64,000 nucleotides of DNA from NCBI GenBank assembly GCA_905221605.1, contig CAJNDS010002166.1, forward strand, positions 186,001 through 250,000. Reading direction: 5' to 3'. The notes under the pieces were generated by a model, which saw nothing but the letters and a program-made list of their open reading frames with translations, had not been told where the DNA came from and searched no databases. Within the stretch, counting starts at the first letter, position 1, and every line of letters begins with the position of its first letter. The position numbers and the translations under genes are program-made. Positions 10,591 through 20,939 of the stretch are shown one piece after another. Origin of the DNA: Symbiodinium natans (taxonomy: Eukaryota; Sar; Dinophyceae; Suessiales; Symbiodiniaceae).

Positions 10591-12080
10591 TTTGGGGGCT
10601 TTGGGCTTAGGGGCAAAGGGCCTGCTACATGCCTCGAGTGTCTGCACCCACGGCAGACAGATCCAGCAGACAATGCGCTCACTGAACAAAAACGCCTCAC
10701 ACTTCCGACCCTCCCACCACGAAAGCCCGAACTGGGTCGTAGCCGCAAACCCACGAAAAAACATCAACCTTCAACCCAAAACCCCAAAATCACCTGAGAA
10801 CCCACTTTCGACGAGGGGCGAGAGGCTGATGAGGGACTTGAGCCCAGGCCCTTTCCACAAGGGGCTGTCCGAAAGATTGGGGTTTACGCAGCGCTGACTC
10901 TGGTATCCGAGTAACTAGGTTTCCGGTTTGTGGGGGGGGGGGGGGGGGGAGTCGAGGCTTCGAGTATGTGACCCTACGCCTTGGGGACTACCTGAACACT
11001 AAAGTGGCTTATCATCATAATGCCCTATACAGGGTTGAGTGCTTAGGGTTTGGGATTATGGCAGCAGAAGCTAGGTTTATCCATATACCCTAAATGGACT
11101 GCCGCACGGGGTATCCGAGTTTCATTTGGTCCCCGAATGTGTGTGCTAATGGGGATTTCGGGTGTTGTCGTTGCTGGGATCCGTAAAGCGCGGCCGCCTG
11201 CAGCCTCAAAGACGCACGAGCAGGGGCTGTCCATCAGATTCTGTCCCTGTCCTCCTGAAAACATATTTGGCTTAGCCTTGGGCGCTGGATCATACTCAAA
11301 GCTTGGTAAGCTTCACCCCCGCTTTCAGGAGAAACGAAAGAAAGTGAACACAACAACGCATTTCACCAAACCTGAAGAAGAACGCAAGCATTTCACCATA
11401 CACCGGGTCAGAGCTCCAGAAGCTACAGCTACGAGTCACAGAAGTGCATCCACCCGAACCATTCTACAGCCGCCCACCAGGCGTTTGAAAGCCCCTGCAC
11501 ATCCACGAAACAATCCTGCACCCCGAACCATGAAGCCTCAAGTAACCCGGCCTATTTTCACTAAACCCTGGTGCTGGAAAGCAAGGTGCCCAACCGGCCT
11601 AACGGCAGGTGCATCTGTGCCGTGCGGGTGCCTGCCAAACTCAGCCCATTGGCTCAGCCGCCTAACCCCAAGTGCTTAGAGGCATGAGGGCTTAGAGGCA
11701 TAAGCCTGGGGGACTAAACGAGCCCGTATATAATGTGTCTTTAGTCCCCAAGAAAGGCTTAGGAAGTTCATTTGTGGCTTTAGCATGCGCTGTCTTACTC
11801 GCGAAACCATGCGACAAACGCACGTTCGATCATGCTGGTAACATGCAAGGCCTTTGCGCATTTCTTGGTTATGCTCGCGACAAATAGCACGAAAATACCA
11901 CTTCCACAAGGCTCCCAAAAGCGATTACCGCACAGAAATCTCAACAACCTGACAGTGGCCACCCAACACCCTAAACCCTAAACCCTACAAGTTTCGACCC
12001 CACAAAGCGATACAGGCAAACTCACATGCAAAGCCCCTTACCAGGATGGGCGATAAATACCCCGTACCTATAATCCATTA
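10591..12080. other. weak ORFs and exon-like islands
   Basis: 10797-10880 is open in several frames; the minus strand reads LSDSPLWKGPGLKSLISLSP, with donor CAG|GTGATT. A plus ORF at 11050-11679 (209 codons) has no recognisable feature. A run of about 19 G residues lies near 10931. Confidence 0.35.
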
Positions 12081-12089
12081 AAGAGGCCC

Positions 12090-12213
12090 TGAACCCTAAA
12101 CCCTAAACCCTAAACCCTAAACCCTAAACCCTAAATCCTAAACCCTAAACCCTAAACCCTAAACCCTAAACCCTAAACCCTAAACCCTAACCCTAAACCC
12201 TAAACCCAAACCC
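12090..12213. repeat. CCCTAAA array
   Basis: About seventeen units with minor variants. Confidence 0.95.
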
Positions 12214-12281
12214 TCTTTAGGACTATAAGGTGTAAGAGCACCTCCTGGTAGGTCATACAAAGCCACAGCTTTTCTGCGAAG

Positions 12282-12360
12282 ACTGGCGCGTGGGCAAGTG
12301 GCGTTGCCATACTTGCCCAAGGCCACTCATTGTTCCTTGTGGGAAGGAAGCTGATGCCTG
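12282..12360 (+). CDS. exon with a CHTC motif
   Basis: The plus strand reads WRVGKWRCHTCPRPLIVPCG, then KEADAW. The acceptor follows a pyrimidine-rich stretch (CAGCTTTTCTGCGAAG) and the donor is TG|GTGGTC. The Cys-His-x-Cys spacing may bind metal, but one exon is too little to name a domain. Confidence 0.5.
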
Positions 12361-12597
12361 GTGGTCAGAACTATGCAGCAGATGTCCGTTGTCTATTTCA
12401 TGCACAGACTGCCTAAAACAGGGTCAGGGTTTAGCGCTTCGGGCTCGACCATGATAGAACAAACCGGTGCTGCCAGTCACCTAAGAAATCCAAGGGTGCC
12501 GTTTGCTGAATGGGGTTGGGGCGAGGCGTAGCCTGCTCAAAGACCCAGCAGCATGCCTTCGTATTGAGTCATCTCCGGAGTTTCCGTCTTTCGGGCT

Positions 12598-12801
12598 TTG
12601 CTTGGTCAGTGGCCCCATCTCGTGAATGAAGCCGTATCAGGATGTGCTCTAATAAGGGCACGGCTGGGTGTCCTAGAAACAGCATCTCTATACATAGGCT
12701 GGTTCACTGTTGTCGCTGGGCAGCTTCCATACAGTGAGCCTTCGATGATCAGGGTGCCAGGTTCAGGGGAAGGCACTTCTGGCGGTGCTGCTGTATACTG
12801 A
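12598..12801 (+). CDS. short ORF, hypothetical
   Basis: 67 codons. A central hydrophobic stretch (ETASLYIGWFTVVAGQLPY) is followed by a Gly/Ser-rich end. The opposite strand is also open. There is no family match I can name. Confidence 0.25.
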   Translation: MLGQWPHLVNEAVSGCALIRARLGVLETASLYIGWFTVVAGQLPYSEPSMIRVPGSGEGTSGGAAVY

Positions 12802-13542
12802 CCCCAAGTACAGTCCATCTAGCATCTTCTAGCCAGCTGGAGAAGCTCTTGCGTGAAAATGAGATAACTGGCACGGAGTCTATCAAGCCGGGTTCTGCAT
12901 CTCGCTGTACTTTTATTCAGCCCAGGCCCAATAGCAGACTCCATCAACGGTTGATGATGATGAGAGCTTCTGGAGTTTAGGGCTTAGGCTTGGCGATGCA
13001 TGAAGTGCATGACACAACTGAATGCAGGCGAACCTCTACACTTGAATGTTCGTGAGTGCTTATCAGTAGAACAGGGTTACAGCGTAGGATGTATAGATGC
13101 GCATAGGGTTCCGGACTGGGGGATATTTGTTAAGAGGGGGGGGGGGTGAATTATTAGAAAAAGGATGGCTTCAAGTGCCCTATTCGAGGCAAAGCCGGTC
13201 CATCATCACCCAGGCACTCATGCAAAGCAATGCAAAGCATGGGGTGCAGTAGGATTTCTTTCGCCTCCAGGTCCCCACTCCTGGCCTTTCCCTGGGCTAC
13301 TACGCAATGGTGAATTGGGGAGTTAGTCTATTAGTTGCCCGAAAAATAAGCAGTGGAAAGAGATACCTGGTTAAGTAAGCTTGGGAGCTGAGCTGCGTTG
13401 CACTGCAGGGGCCTATCGCCTACTCCAGGATCCCGAAACCCAGACCCTAAACCCGAAATATCCCCAAACCACCCTAAACCCTAAACCAGGCACAGGGACA
13501 CTGCGGGAATCAGGGCCTCTAAAGGCTGCAGCCACAAGGGCT

Positions 13543-13610
13543 ACAGTAAACTCCCAGAAAGGCGACGATCATCCTTATACCATGTTCCAACTTTCTGGGG
13601 AGTTTACTGT
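13543..13610. mobile_element. small hairpin element
   Basis: ACAGTAAACTCCCAGAAAG at the left is inverted at the right (CTTTCTGGGGAGTTTACTGT), leaving a loop of about 30 nt. Confidence 0.6.
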
Positions 13611-13831
13611 ATTATCAATCTGAGCGAAACGGGCCGATTGACTTCCTAAGGGCGACGATTCTGCACTGCAGCGGGCCAGGTATGATAGACCTATCCAAAA
13701 CCCTATAAAACTCTATCAACCCCTGTATAGTTATAAGCCCTTTTTTTAAACCCTAAAAAAACCCTATACAAAACCCTATGTAAACGCTACATCAACCCCA
13801 TCTTACACCCTGCATAAAACCCAAAATGTTC

Positions 13832-13947
13832 TAAGCCAAGCGCCCGCGTTGAAAACGGCCGAAGGCCGATAATGGACACTCCCCGCCGGGGCCGACTTTG
13901 GGGGACCGACGTTCCGCCTGGACCTCTGGCTGGGGCCTTCGGGATTT
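13832..13947 (+). CDS. exon-like island, low confidence
   Basis: The plus strand is open as SARVENGRRPIMDTPRRGRL and onward. A minus frame is also open. There is no clear donor. Confidence 0.25.
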
Positions 13948-14021
13948 AGGGAGTTCGTTTAGGGTTTAGGGTTTGGGGGCTTAGGGCTTAGGGTTTAGGG
14001 TTTAGTGTTTGGGGGGTCCAG

Positions 14022-14097
14022 GCATGGTGTCAACTGGAAGATCCGAGGAGCGCGACGCGAGCAAGCCACCTGGGCGTGGCTCCGGATCGTGAAAAGG
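14022..14097 (+). CDS. exon of unidentified gene
   Basis: The plus strand reads HGVNWKIRGARREQATWAWL, then RIVKR. The acceptor is GTCCAG|G and an apparent GC donor is AAAAGG|GCTTAG. GC donors are common in dinoflagellates. Confidence 0.45.
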
Positions 14098-14340
14098 GCT
14101 TAGGGTCTTTAACCCTAGGGTTGTAGGGTTCAGGGTGTTGAACCCTAGGCTTTTAGGGTTTAGGGTTTTAAACCCTAGGGTTTTAGGGCTTAGGGGGTTT
14201 AGGGCTTAGGGAGTTATGTTTAGGGTTCAGAGTTTAGGTTTGGGGCTTTAGGGAAGCTCAAACGGGTTTTGGGCTTGGTAAGCGGCAGGTTCGTGGGTGC
14301 TTGAAACAGCATGTAGACCAGAGTCTAGTACTCTTCGAGA

Positions 14341-14470
14341 GGGGATAGGATTAAGGGGACCCTTGGAGATATAGACCCTCTGGACTCTGCACAAGGTCCC
14401 ATTTAAGAGTGTAAGGTAGCCAGAAGAGGGTCAAGAAGGGTTCCCTTTTGAGGGTCCCCCTTATCCTACC
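14341..14470. mobile_element. MITE-like inverted-repeat element
   Basis: GGATAGGATTAAGGGGACCC at the left matches in inverted form the right end (GGGTCCCCCTTATCCTACC). About 130 bp in total. Confidence 0.55.
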
Positions 14471-14500
14471 TAGGGTTTTTTTTCACTCCTGCACAGCTAC

Positions 14501-14580
14501 CTAGGGTTTAGGGTTTAGGGTTTAGGGTTTAGGGTTTAGGGTTTAGGGTTTAGGGGTTTAGGGGTTTAGGGTTGAGGGTT
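14501..14580. repeat. TTTAGGG array
   Basis: About nine units, then GGTTTAGG 8-mer variants. Confidence 0.9.
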
Positions 14581-14767
14581 TCGGGTATATAGGGCGTCTG
14601 GAACTGCAAGCAACCTGGGCTGTGCTGGTTGTGGACAGCATTTCAGACGCCAGGTGTCGCCTGGCCTTTGTTTTTCGCACCCTTGAGGCCACATGCCCTC
14701 CCCAAACCCTAAACCCCTAAACCCCCTAAACCCTACAAGCCCTAAAACCCTAAACCCTGAACCCCTT

Positions 14768-14868
14768 TTCTTCAACCATAGAAGATCTGAGGGCGCTTTT
14801 TCATCGGCAACTCGATGTTGCACCTCGAAGGCGAAGCCCTGACCAGGCCCCGAGCGGGCCTCTTTAAA
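14768..14868 (-). CDS. exon-like island
   Basis: The minus strand reads ARSGPGQGFAFEVQHRVADE, then KAPSDLLW, between AAAG and TATG|GTTGAAG. A plus reading after ...CAACCATAG is open until a stop near 14870. Strand uncertain. Confidence 0.35.
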
Positions 14869-15149
14869 TTGAACTAAGGTAGGGTTGTTTTTTGGGTTTA
14901 GGGTTTAGGGTTGGTGTAGCAGGGTTTAATATAGGGGCCTATTATTTTGGTTGGAGTAAGTATTTTGGGCTGCACATATTTGAGGCTGTGTAGGGCAGGG
15001 ACGATAGGGGGACACGTTGGTCATGATCGAGGTTCTTGTATTGGGTTTTTTCAGGACGTCGGAAGCCGATGCCTACTGAATCTGCCTGCTAACAGCCAAG
15101 TGTAGCCTCTCTAACCCTCACTCAAGAATCTCCAAGCCCTCCCCGTAAG

Positions 15150-15259
15150 TGAATGCCGGCGAGGCGCGCGTGGTCAGTCACTGGAGTTTGCACTTGGTGC
15201 TCGCGCAGTTCTGCACCATTCCGAAATACTCCGACCTGAGGTTCAGGGGAACTCACGCT
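15150..15259 (+). CDS. exon preceding an introner-like intron
   Basis: The plus strand reads ARVVSHWSLHLVLAQFCTIP, then KYSDLRFRGTHA, ending exactly at the left terminus of the inverted-repeat element 15260-15349. The upstream border is uncertain. With the next exon it forms a continuous phase-0 frame. The opposite strand is partly open. Confidence 0.45.
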
Positions 15260-15349
15260 GTAGCCCACAGAACCTACCCTTTTAAGGGGATAGATAAGGA
15301 AATCATACTAAGGAACCCTTAGAAAGGTAGGGTTTGTTTTGGGCTACAG
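15260..15349. mobile_element. 90-bp inverted-repeat element that coincides with an intron
   Basis: The ends are CTGTAGCCC (15258-15266) and GGGCTACAG (15341-15349). Inverted similarity continues inward (ACCTACCCTTTT against AAAGGTAGGG). The element begins GT and ends AG, between two open exons on the plus strand. Confidence 0.6.
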
Positions 15350-15471
15350 ACCGTGGTGCCAGTTGAGCCAGAAACTGAAAGATGCAAATGCTGCACTTCT
15401 TGGGGCGAAACGCGCCCTACGCGAAGTTTTTTCTGGTCCGTAGACCTTAGGGCCTGGCGGTCATGATCCGG
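15350..15471 (+). CDS. exon following the 15260-15349 intron
   Basis: Phase-0 continuation reads TVVPVEPETERCKCCTSWGE and onward to a TGA. A different plus frame reads KLKDANAALLGAKRALREVF to a donor at GTCCGT. A minus ORF (15319-15519) is also open. Strand and frame are not settled. Confidence 0.35.
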
Positions 15472-15652
15472 AATCTGGGGGTTGATGTCTATGGCCCCTA
15501 AAGCCCTGTGAATGTTCATGATGGAAATCGTGCAAAAGAACTTCGTCGAGGCCCTTGCTCGTCCCAGTTGTGCGCATCGCGCATGGTGAAGTAGAACACC
15601 TCGCTGCAGAGATATTGGGTGGAGGTGCTCTACGAAAGGACCTCCTACAATC

Positions 15653-15772
15653 TACTATTTGCTTAAGGCCTTGCTTAAGAACCCCCCCAAAATATGCAAA
15701 TATTCCTCCTGTTCAGGGTACTATAGGGATGATTACCATTTATTTTTGTTGTGCTTCTAAGCAAATAATGGC
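15653..15772. mobile_element. MITE-like element, TACTATTTGCTTAAG family, copy 1
   Basis: CTACTATTTGCTTAAG at the left and CTTCTAAGCAAATAATGGCA at the right are inverted. The family is shared with 32011-32132. Confidence 0.5.
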
Positions 15773-15856
15773 AATTGGCACTGCTTTGAACCACCTAATT
15801 TAGAATCTGAGAAAGAGAATGCTCCGAGCCCCAGGCTTTCTTGCACTCGGACGATC

Positions 15857-15950
15857 CTAAACCCCAAACCCCAAACCCCAAACCCTAAACCCTAAACCCT
15901 AAACCCTAAACCCTAAACCCTAAACCCTAAACCCCAAACCCTAAACCCTA
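15857..15950. repeat. CCCTAAA/CCCCAAA array
   Basis: It starts with CCCCAAA variants, then perfect CCCTAAA units. Confidence 0.93.
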
Positions 15951-15969
15951 GGCACTGCTTGACTCAAAG

Positions 15970-16038
15970 GAGAACGTACGAATCGAGTGCTTCATACGCA
16001 GGGATGCACCCACAGCCTCCCAGACACTTAATGCTTGA
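15970..16038 (+). CDS. exon-like island, possible 3' end
   Basis: After CAAAG the plus strand reads ENVRIECFIRRDAPTASQTL, then NA and a TGA. A minus frame is open too. Confidence 0.35.
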   Translation, partial: ENVRIECFIRRDAPTASQTLNA

Positions 16039-16050
16039 GAGGGGTGCTTT

Positions 16051-16183
16051 CTTGGAGGTCCATGGTACTTAATTCACCGATTATGACTGTACTTTTTGTC
16101 ACCCACTTATATGCCCTGATAGAATTTTAAGTACAGTTATAAGTACAGTTCTGATTGGCTAATAAGTGCCATGAACCTCCAAG
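16051..16183. mobile_element. MITE-like element, CTTGGAGGTTCATGG family, copy 2
   Basis: The inverted ends run about 43 bp: CTTGGAGGTCCATGGTACTT at the left is mirrored by AAGTGCCATGAACCTCCAAG at the right. Inner copies of AAGTACAGT are present. This is the cleanest member of the family. Confidence 0.8.
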
Positions 16184-16604
16184 TAGGGCTCTTTCTTACG
16201 GGCTTTCAGGGCTTCAGGGTGCTTAGGTTTTGCATCCTAAAAGCTGTAGGAGTTTAGGAGTTTAGGGCTTGAAGTTTACAAGCGTAGGGTTTCAAAGTTT
16301 AGGGGTTGGGGGTGGGGGGTTCGACTCTGGAAGGAAAAGAGATGGAACGGATCGTTGGGGGTCTCGGAGTTTCAGGTGTCGTGGGTTTAGGGGTGTAGAC
16401 TGGAGAAAGGACAGGGGCTTAGAATGCGACAGCGTCGAAATCCCGCGAGTTTGGGATTGAAGGGTTTAAAGCTTAGACAAGAACAAGCCATCTAATAATC
16501 ATCGAACTTCCCTTCAGGCCCAGGCAAAAGCCTGAAAAACCACCTGAACTGGGTTTGGGATCAACGCCCTTCAGGCTTTTCGGGCGGGTTAGGATCACCC
16601 AGTG

Positions 16605-16650
16605 AGACCCTAAACCCTAAACCCTAAACCCAAAACCCTAAACCCCTTAA
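16605..16650. repeat. CCCTAAA array
   Basis: A short, partly degenerate array. Confidence 0.8.
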
Positions 16651-16652
16651 AC

Positions 16653-16770
16653 CCGAACCGGCGAAATCCGACTCCGGCCGCAAGCCTACCGCGGCCAGGG
16701 GGCATGATTTATCGGATGCACACCGCCCCCAAGCGAGAGGTCCCACAGCATGAAGTTCCTTGCGGTTTAG
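16653..16770. CDS. exon-like island between opposed arrays, strand ambiguous
   Basis: The minus strand reads NFMLWDLSLGGGVHPINHAP with donor CG|GTAGGC. A longer minus frame and two plus frames are also open. The island has CCCTAAA to the left and TTTAGGG to the right. Confidence 0.35.
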
Positions 16771-16833
16771 GGTTTAGGGTTTAGGGTTTAGGGTTTAGGG
16801 TTTAGGGTTTAGGGTTAGGGTTTAGGGTTTAGG
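16765..16833. repeat. TTTAGGG array
   Basis: About nine units. Confidence 0.92.
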
Positions 16834-17408
16834 CGTGGGAGCAAGCAAGCCAGGAGCTGGCAGGGCGAGAAACTTTGGGGTTTTAGGGTAAACCCTCAAC
16901 CCTAAACCCTCTACAGGGACTTGGGCACCCGAAGCCGCGTAGACCCTGTAAGCACAGCATAAGCCCTGCAAACCCTTAAGCACATCCGATGTAAGCCCTA
17001 TGAAAACCTACCTCCACAAACCCGACAAGAAGCCTTCATGAGAACCCAGAAACAGACTGGTTTTGCGCGGAGGCATGAAATGAGCTCTTGAGCTCCACCA
17101 AAACACCGCGCAACAGGAGGGACGTGAGCACTTGGACTTAGAGTTTGCCCCACTTTGCTTTGCAAGAGGACCATCTGGAGCGCAGAGCCCCATTGGGGGG
17201 GTTGGGAGTTTTTACAGTGATTATGGCACTCGTGCCAGGGAAACCAGACTGACGCCGAGCAGCTTGTAGTACTTCAGGAAGTTCTCCCTGTCCGAGAAGC
17301 CCTGAGTGCAGGGCTGGACTTGGGCCCCCACTTGGCATGGTCGCAAGCTTAGGGCTGAGCCTGGAACGAGGGCCTAGGGGGTATTTAGGGGGCTTCAGGG
17401 GTTTGAAA

Positions 17409-17438
17409 AACCCTAAACCCTAAACCCTAAACCCTAAA
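17409..17438. repeat. CCCTAAA array
   Basis: Four units. Confidence 0.85.
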
Positions 17439-17477
17439 CTCCCCTAGATTTTAGGGGTTCAGTAGGGCACTTTAGGC

Positions 17478-17583
17478 ATCACTGAACAACTGCAACTCCG
17501 AATGCCCCAAGGCCCCTCGCGCGAGGCGCCCCAACTGCTGACCCAGTAGCTGGACATTTGGACATGTCGGTGTGCAACCTTGG
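17478..17583 (-). CDS. exon-like island, possible 3' end
   Basis: The minus strand reads CTPTCPNVQLLGQQLGRLAR, then GALGHSELQLFSDA and a stop. Other frames are open on both strands. Confidence 0.3.
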
Positions 17584-17628
17584 CCCGGGGAGGTCCCCAA
17601 AGGGCTTTGATGCCGGTAGGGCTTTCTT

Positions 17629-17683
17629 TAGGGTTTAGGGTTTAGGGTTTAGGGTTTAGGGTTTAGGGTTTAGGGTTTAGGGA
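17629..17683. repeat. TTTAGGG array
   Basis: About eight perfect units. Confidence 0.93.
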
Positions 17684-18036
17684 AACCGCGAAGCAGACCC
17701 AGGAAAAAAGGGAGTAGGGCTTGTGTGGAGGTCGTTGCGAGAAGCAAAACTCACCCGAAAGCCAAGGTCAGCGGCAAGAGGCTGCTTGATGCATATGCCT
17801 GGTGGAGGAGATGATGATGCTGGTTATTGCTGTGATTCTTTTAGATCCGGTTGGGTTTGGTGGGCTTAGGGCTTGGGCACTAGCGACTCAGACTTCAGGG
17901 ACGTTCTTGACTGATGACTTCGAGCTTAACAAGCCACACCTAAACCCTGAACCCTAGTTACACTGAACTCCTGACCCTAAGCCCTAAACCCTGAACCCTC
18001 ACCTTAAACCCTAAACCTTAAACCCTAAACCTTAAC

Positions 18037-18127
18037 CTTCGGTGAGGTGGCGTATCCGCCCGTGGCCACGACCAGCCCGTCTCGCCCAGCCAGGTGACAT
18101 CCTTGCGCAGCTTTGGGATGCTTCCAG
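18037..18127 (-). CDS. exon of unidentified gene
   Basis: The minus strand reads GSIPKLRKDVTWLGETGWSW, then PRADTPPHR, with acceptor AACAAG and donor AAG|GTTAAG. The left edge lies on a degenerate CCCTAAA array (17938-18036). Confidence 0.45.
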
Positions 18128-18236
18128 CTTGTTAGGGTCGCTTCTTCCCTCCTGCACAGCTGGGGCGAATCCACATCGCAGGTCGATTTCGAGTCTGCTG
18201 AGTATCGCTGTGTGTGTGTGAGGGTGTAGGGTGTAG

Positions 18237-18268
18237 GGTTTAGGGTTTAGGGTTTAGGGTTTAGGTTT
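18237..18268. repeat. short TTTAGGG array
   Basis: About four units, preceded by GTGTAGGG variants. Confidence 0.85.
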
Positions 18269-18388
18269 TAGGGGTTTTGTTGCCACCGTTCATTGGTCGG
18301 ACTCAGGAGAATCAAAAAAAACCACGGCTCAAGCCTTATTGGGGAGATCGCCTGAGACATTCACATTAGTACGTTTAGGGTGTAGGGT

Positions 18389-18598
18389 CTAGGGTTTAGG
18401 ATTTCTGTGCACAACTGCCAGGTCTATCCACTGGCATACTTCTGGGGCTTTGATAAGGTCCATGAAAAGCTTGTGCTTGTTACAAAGGGTCCAAGGGGTA
18501 AGCCTGCGGATTGGTGTGCGCATTTCTCTGGATTCTCGCACAAAGCAGCTTACATTTAAGCCACCATGAAAAGGAAACCATACCAATTCCCAAACCAT
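18389..18598 (-). CDS. short ORF, hypothetical
   Basis: 69 codons, no recognised feature. It reads MVWELVWFPFHGGLNVSCFV and onward. Confidence 0.25.
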   Translation of the reverse strand: MVWELVWFPFHGGLNVSCFVRESREMRTPIRRLTPWTLCNKHKLFMDLIKAPEVCQWIDLAVVHRNPKP

Positions 18599-18721
18599 TG
18601 CTTAACACGAAGCGAGGTCAATTTAATGAAGTTCCTGAGCATCAACCCAGCTCGGGTTCACCCACGTAGCTGGTCAGACAGCAGCTCCTCTTGAGGCATT
18701 GTAACCACCAGGTCACTTGAT

Positions 18722-18801
18722 AGGGTTTAGGGTTTAGGGTTTAGGGTTTAGGGTTTAGGGTTTAGGGTTTAGGGTTTAGGGTTTAGGGTTTAGGGTTTAG
18801 G
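18722..18801. repeat. TTTAGGG array
   Basis: About eleven perfect units. Confidence 0.95.
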
Positions 18802-18811
18802 AAAACAAGGA

Positions 18812-18884
18812 GCTGTTCTTTGAGCAGCCAAAGCGTCGTCCCAGCGACCCGTGATCATCTGCGTGCCTTGCCGCAGCCTCCGGA
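18812..18884 (-). CDS. exon-like island
   Basis: The minus strand reads RLRQGTQMITGRWDDALAAQ, then RTAP, with possible borders GGAG and GTTTTCC. A plus-strand pair (ELFFEQPKRRPSDP, LRIAGWRDHGTQKPVGVAFG) would need a 26-nt intron, which is unlikely. Confidence 0.35.
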
Positions 18885-18938
18885 TAGCAGGATGGCGGGA
18901 TCACGGCACTCAGAAGCCTGTGGGCGTGGCCTTTGGTG

Positions 18939-19021
18939 CCCCTAAACCCTAAACCCTAAACCCTAAACCCTAAACCCTAAACCCTAAACCCTAAACCCTA
19001 AACCCTAAACCCTAAACCCTA
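18939..19021. repeat. CCCTAAA array
   Basis: About eleven to twelve perfect units. Confidence 0.95.
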
Positions 19022-19097
19022 TTTAGACTACACCCTAAGAAGGTGACCCTAACCCATAATTCGGGTTGGGGGAGTATCCAACCTAGAGCCTGGGCGT

Positions 19098-19148
19098 CCA
19101 GCCGAAGCTTCGCATTGGGCTTTCAGAGATGAGGGCCATCTTCCATGG
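19098..19148 (-). CDS. exon-like island
   Basis: The minus strand reads PWKMALISESPMRSFGWTPR between AAG and a possible GC donor (CAG|GCTCTAGG). Confidence 0.35.
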
Positions 19149-19689
19149 GGCTTAGGGTTAAGGGTTTAGGGTTTAGGGAAACCTCCAGTACTTCCAGCTA
19201 CAGACTTGCCAGCCAATTTTCAGGGAGAAAAGTCCGCAGAGTTCACCGACTCATTTTGGGAGCTAAACCCTAAACCCTAAACCCTAAACCCTAATTCCTA
19301 AACCCTAAACCTGAAGCCCTGGACCTTGAACGCTGAACCTTTCAAGCTTCTCACGCACCTGTAAGCACGAGACCCTCAAAGTTTAAAGCCACTAAACCCA
19401 GCACCTCTGAACCCATACCCTAAGCCTCCAACCTTAAACTCAAAACCTACTTACATCGCACCCCAGACTTTGAACCCCCAACCCTGCACCCCAAGCACCA
19501 TCCCGTTCCACCAAGCCCTAAATTCAAAACTGCCCGAGTCCGAAACCGCAACGCTTGAACCCTAAACCCTAAACCCTGGCCCTTATTCCCAAACCGCAAG
19601 CCTCCATCTTAGAGCCCCTAGGTTCGTTGATTATCATGTTTTGTCCAGGAAAAAACCCAGAGGGAACACACACGCAGAGAGAATATATG

Positions 19690-19730
19690 CTATATGTTAT
19701 ATATATATATATATATACATATGGTACCCC
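19690..19730. repeat. (TA)n microsatellite with GGTACCCCC junction, copy 1
   Basis: An AT dinucleotide run ends in ATGGTACCCCCCCCC, followed by TTGACCTACGCCTTTTC. The same arrangement recurs at 19808-19866 and, inverted, at 22006-22050. Confidence 0.85.
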
Positions 19731-19986
19731 CCCCCCCATTGACCTACGCCTTTTCTTTCTTTTCTGTCCTGCTCAGGTGTAGAATTTTCAGAAAAAGCTG
19801 GTTTTACCATATATATATATACATATATATATATATGGTACCCCCCCCCCCCAGTGACCTACCCTTTTTCGCCTTGCCTCAAGTCACCCAGCTGCACTGC
19901 AAGCAAACTCGGTGTGCAATATAGCGTATTTCCTAGGGCGTAGATTAAAATACAACTAAAATCGCATACACGGGACAGTAGAAGGA

Positions 19987-20315
19987 CCAAAAATACCAAA
20001 ACCAAAAAAACCAAAAAACCAAAACCAAAACCAAAAAAAACCAAAACCAAAAAAACCAAAAAAACCAAAAAAACCAAAACCAAAAAAACCAAAAAAACCA
20101 AAACCAAAAAAACAAAAAAAACCAAAACCAAAAAAACCAAAAATACCAAAAAAAACCAATTTTCCGGGACTCTCAGGAAATCCCTATGAGGCTTCTCCAA
20201 GAGTCCCGGAAAATTGGTTTTTTTGGTATTTTTGGTTTTTTTGGTTTTGGTTGTTTTGGTTTTTTTGGTTTTTTTTTTTTTTGGTTTTTTGGTTTTGGTA
20301 TTTTGTCTTTTTGGT
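19987..20315. repeat. large CCAAAAA / TTTTTGG hairpin
   Basis: The left arm is a CCAAAA-type run (19987-20158). The right arm is its inverse (20215-20310). Between them, CCAATTTTCCGGGACTCT pairs with AGAGTCCCGGAAAATTGG around a loop of about 27 nt. ORFs across it are low-complexity artefacts. Confidence 0.85.
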
Positions 20316-20939
20316 TCGCCTTCACGGTCACGAGGCAGCAACTACGCATTTTTAAGTGTGCTTATGCTAATTGTGCTTTTCAGAAATAGTATACAAGTGG
20401 TCTTTCTAGTGCTTCAGAACTATTTGTTTCGTTATTATGTAAGTAGAGCCGCTAGTGTTTATTGCATCTTTTGGTTGTACTCAAGTGTAGTAGACCTTAT
20501 TCAGCCATTACTTGGTGCTCTGGTAGCTCAATTCGCATGGATAATATTTGCCTGGTAAATGCGATTAATTATCTAGAAGCAGCATTTGCAATACTTGTCT
20601 CGAGAAAAAGCATTTATTGCTTAGAATTGTTTGCTTAAAAAGTGACTCCTACTCGTCCAGGGATACCCCAAAACCCTATAATCCAAACTTCACCAGAGAT
20701 TCTCCTGAAAAGCTTGCGCTTTTGGATGTTTTTACGTATTTGTGAATTTGCTTGTGGTATGGCCTTCACTAAGTACTTTTCTAGGATTCTTGTGCATTTT
20801 TTAAGCCTGATTGTGCAAGTTGCGTTTTTCAAGCATAGTATATATGTGGTCTTTATTGAATACTTCAGACATCTTTGTTTCATCGTTATGTAAGTAGAAC
20901 CGATTTCCATTATTGTGCATTTTTAAGCTTGCTTATGCA

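Noticed and set aside
11050-11679. 209-codon ORF as a secure gene
   Set aside because: It crosses repeat-like and Pro/Thr-rich sequence, with no domain, no conserved pattern and no exon context. Mentioned only as part of a weak region.
19859-20341. 160-codon and related ORFs rich in Lys-Thr or Phe-Gly-Phe
   Set aside because: They are translations of the CCAAAA/TTTTGG hairpin; low complexity only.
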